Shown here in pieces: positions 7,693 through 9,337 of a DNA stretch of 9,337 nt; within the stretch, counting starts at the first letter, position 1; each line of letters begins with the position of its first letter. The stretch covers positions 1 through 9,337 of the forward strand of contig CADCWB010000038.1 in the NCBI GenBank assembly GCA_902806295.1, read 5' to 3'. This DNA comes from an uncultured Sphingomonas sp. Its GTDB lineage: Bacteria > Pseudomonadota > Alphaproteobacteria > Sphingomonadales > Sphingomonadaceae. The translations under genes were made by a program, and so were the position numbers. The notes beneath the pieces were generated by a model. That model saw nothing but the letters and a program-made list of their open reading frames with translations. It was not told the DNA's origin and did not search any database.

Positions 7693-8156
7693 TCAGGTGG
7701 CCACGCTCGGCTCTTCCTTACCGCCACCTCCCTCGAGGTGATTCTTGATTGACTGCAGCCCCTTCCGCACGCCCTCCTTTACTTGCGAGGGATCGGGCGC
7801 GCCGCCGTCTCGCTGGTCGGTGCCGGGCGGATGGCCGCGCAAGCTGATGTGCACGGTTACGTCGCTACCGTTGCTTTGCTGCTCGATCCGCATCCAGCCG
7901 GAATAATAACCCTCGTCCGAGCCCCATTCGAGACGCTTGGCGGCGCGATCGGGCCGCAGGTAGCCGTCGGATTATAACGGTTGCCCTGGGCCTCGCCCTG
8001 CACTCGCACCCGGCCCTCACCCTGGGTCTGCGCATCCTTCGTCGTCGGCAGGTACTTGGGCAAATTGCGAACGTCCGAGACGAAGTCGAACACCGCACTG
8101 GCGTCCGCATCTACGGTGACCGAGTCTTCATATTCGCCTCGAGGATCATTGGCCAT
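7693..8156 (-). pseudogene. SRPBCC-family protein interrupted by a one-base frameshift
   Basis: Two adjacent minus-strand frames together make one SRPBCC (START/polyketide-cyclase-like) protein of about 154 residues. The first runs from ATG 8156 through residue 62: MANDPRGEYEDSVTVDA, then VFDFVSDVRNLPKYLP (22-37) and GEAQGNRYN (54-62). The second begins at TCC (7971-7969) with SDGYLRPDRAAKRLEWGS, continues through GYYSGWMRIEQQ and a basic helix VKEGVRKGLQSIKNHLEG, and stops with TGA at 7693. Joining them as RYN-SDGYLR restores a continuous beta-grip-plus-helix fold, so one base appears to be missing at about 7971. Without correction, the first frame continues through unrelated residues to a stop at 7857. 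The start has GGAG at 8168-8165, eight bases upstream; an in-frame extension to 8210 lacks family features. The family binds hydrophobic ligands; no specific role is known here. The shift may be real decay or a sequencing error. Confidence 0.82.
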
Positions 8157-8164
8157 CTTGGTAG

Positions 8165-8168
8165 CTCC
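8165..8168 (-). promoter_or_regulatory. Ribosome binding site of the SRPBCC gene
   Basis: GGAG on the minus strand lies eight bases before the ATG at 8156. It fixes the start at MANDPRG rather than at the in-frame ATG at 8210, and shows that the 5' half of the frameshifted gene still carries a normal translation signal. Confidence 0.6.
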
Positions 8169-8217
8169 AGCTCGGTGGTGAGCGTAAGGGCAACGCTGGG
8201 CCGCGCGCACGGTTCAG

Positions 8218-8223
8218 AGTATA
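8218..8223 (-). promoter_or_regulatory. Candidate -10 element for the SRPBCC gene
   Basis: The minus strand reads TATACT here, one base from the sigma-70 -10 consensus and about 60 bases before the SRPBCC start, in an otherwise very GC-rich spacer. No matching -35 lies at 16-18 bases; TTGCCC (8242-8237) is only 13 bases away. Weak evidence. Confidence 0.25.
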
Positions 8224-8272
8224 TTTTCCGCCGCCGGGGCAAGCCGGCACAGGCCCGGCCGGCCATACGATC

Positions 8273-8301
8273 TTGACAAGCCAGGCAGGCGCGTGTGCAG
8301 C
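8273..8301 (+). promoter_or_regulatory. Candidate aspS promoter
   Basis: A perfect -35 hexamer TTGACA (8273-8278) stands 51 bases before the aspS ATG. Seventeen bases on, the -10 position reads TGCAGC, a poor match, which is common in high-GC alphaproteobacteria where the -35 carries most of the signal. Transcription would start near 8308, leaving a leader of about 20 bases. The exact consensus -35 in the divergent gap is the main support. Confidence 0.45.
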
Positions 8302-8328
8302 GGCGCCTCGCCGATAAACCGAGGAAAC

Positions 8329-9337
8329 ATGCACACCTACCGCACCCATCACTGCGCCCAACTGCGGGCCTCGGAAGTCGGTAACACCGTGAGGTTGTCG
8401 GGTTGGATTCACCGCAAACGCGATCATGGCGGGGTGCTGTTTGTGGACCTGCGCGACCATTATGGTCTGACGCAGATCGTCGCCGACAGCGACAGTCCGG
8501 CGCTGCCTGTTCTTGATCGGCTGCGGGTGGAATCGGTGGTCACGATTGACGGCGAGGTGAAGGCGCGGGCGCCAGGCACCACCAATGCCAACCTGCCGAC
8601 CGGTGACATCGAGGTGTTCGCGCGCTCTGTGACGGTGCAGAGCACGGCGTCCGAGCTGCCGATGCCGGTCGCGGGCGAGCAGGAGTATCCGGAGGAGATC
8701 CGGCTCAAGTACCGCTACCTCGATCTCCGGCGCGAGAAGGTCCACGCCAACATGGTGCTGCGTAGCGAGGTGATTGCGTCCATCCGCCGTCGCATGATCG
8801 AGCAGGGCTTTACCGAATTTCAGACCCCGATCCTGACGGCGAGTTCTCCGGAGGGCGCCCGCGACTATCTGGTGCCGAGCCGGGTGCACCCAGGCAAATT
8901 CTATGCGCTCCCCCAAGCGCCGCAGATGTTCAAGCAGCTGCTGATGGTGGCCGGCTTCGACCGCTATTTCCAAATTGCCCCCTGCTTCCGGGACGAGGAC
9001 GCGCGGGCCGACCGCAGTCCTGGCGAATTCTATCAGCTCGACTTCGAAATGAGCTTCGTTACCCAGGACGATGTGTTCAACGCGATCGAGCCGGTTCTGG
9101 CCGGGCTCTTTCGCGAGTTCGCAAACGAGCGGCAGGTGACCGAAGGCGCTTTCCCGCGCGTTCCTTATCGCGAGGCGATGCTGAAGTACGGCAGCGACAA
9201 GCCAGACCTGCGCAACCCGCTGCTGATTAGCGATGTTGGCCAACATTTTGTCGGCTCGGGCTTCGGACTGTTCAGCAAGATCGTCGACGGTGGCGGCGTG
9301 GTGCGGGCGGTGCCGGCGCCATCCACGGCGGAGAAGA
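8329..9337 (+). CDS. aspS: Aspartyl-tRNA synthetase, non-discriminating type, partial
   Basis: AspRS is a class II synthetase that activates aspartate and charges tRNA. There are 336 intact codons from the ATG to the right edge; the family length is about 590, so motif 3 is off the window. Domains: an OB-fold anticodon-binding domain (about 1-105) with SGWIHRKRDHGG (24-35) and FVDLRDHYGLTQIV (38-51); the linker EIRLKYRYLDLRR (123-135); motif 1 with FQTPILTASSPEGARDYLVP (164-183); QAPQMFKQLLMVAGFDRYFQ (196-215); motif 2 FRDEDARADR (220-229) and GEFYQLDFEMSF (232-243); the insertion (GAD) domain starts near 285. His33 and Gly83 correspond, by family knowledge, to the His and Gly that mark non-discriminating AspRS, which also makes Asp-tRNA-Asn for GatCAB. 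The start is set by GAGG at 8321-8324, four bases upstream, and by the common N-terminus MHTYRTH. Confidence 0.96.
   Translation, partial: MHTYRTHHCAQLRASEVGNTVRLSGWIHRKRDHGGVLFVDLRDHYGLTQIVADSDSPALPVLDRLRVESVVTIDGEVKARAPGTTNANLPTGDIEVFARSVTVQSTASELPMPVAGEQEYPEEIRLKYRYLDLRREKVHANMVLRSEVIASIRRRMIEQGFTEFQTPILTASSPEGARDYLVPSRVHPGKFYALPQAPQMFKQLLMVAGFDRYFQIAPCFRDEDARADRSPGEFYQLDFEMSFVTQDDVFNAIEPVLAGLFREFANERQVTEGAFPRVPYREAMLKYGSDKPDLRNPLLISDVGQHFVGSGFGLFSKIVDGGGVVRAVPAPSTAEK

Noticed and set aside
7965..7980. Programmed -1 frameshifting in the SRPBCC gene
   Set aside because: No X XXY YYZ slippery heptamer, no A/T run and no obvious downstream stem; a simple one-base loss or error explains it better.
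8243..8264. GCCGGC and GGCCGGCC palindromes upstream of aspS
   Set aside because: Short GC-only palindromes are expected by chance at this composition; no operator identity can be supported.
8301..8313. Small hairpin CGGCG-CCT-CGCCG before aspS
   Set aside because: Only five pairs and a three-base loop in GC-rich DNA, no U-run, and it overlaps the likely transcription start; not a convincing attenuator or terminator.
8146..9246. Long minus-strand open frame (366 codons) opposite aspS
   Set aside because: It lies antisense to a clearly conserved AspRS, has no recognisable domain, and is Arg/His-rich as expected for the shadow frame of a high-GC gene.

Overview
The window reads as an ordinary chromosomal segment from a high-GC alphaproteobacterium, most likely a sphingomonad (Sphingomonas or a close relative). 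That placement is inference. It rests on high GC, the protein styles, the purM / DUF2066 / hdaA / ppk / ppx order, and an aspartyl-tRNA synthetase of the His-containing, non-discriminating type. I see no tRNA, rRNA, CRISPR array, insertion sequence, prophage or integron, and no base-composition break that would mark an acquired island.

Layout: (1) bases 1-594, minus strand, the N-terminal 198 codons of purM (purine synthesis), running off the left edge. (2) 658-6166, plus strand, a tightly packed four-gene run read away from purM: a secreted DUF2066-like protein of unknown role, an HdaA-type DnaA regulator, polyphosphate kinase (ppk1) and exopolyphosphatase (ppx). Its junctions are a 1-base overlap, a direct stop/start abutment and a 4-base ATGA overlap, so translational coupling is likely. 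(3) 6163-7627, minus strand, ribonuclease D followed by an 8-base-overlapping small lipoprotein of the I78 peptidase-inhibitor family; the lipoprotein's stop overlaps the ppx stop. (4) 7693-8156, minus strand, an SRPBCC-fold protein split by a one-base frameshift near 7971. (5) 8329-9337, plus strand, the first 336 codons of aspS, running off the right edge.

Functionally, ppk1 and ppx make and degrade polyphosphate and are co-expressed with a replication-initiation regulator. RNase D acts in RNA 3'-end processing. AspRS probably charges both tRNA-Asp and tRNA-Asn, the latter for amidation by GatCAB, which is not in this window.

No previously undescribed system is evident. The points most worth a second look are the frameshifted SRPBCC gene, the degraded ATPase motifs of HdaA, and the domain make-up of the DUF2066-like protein. 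No stretch longer than 300 bases lacks a gene; the longest gap is the 172-base divergent region 8157-8328.
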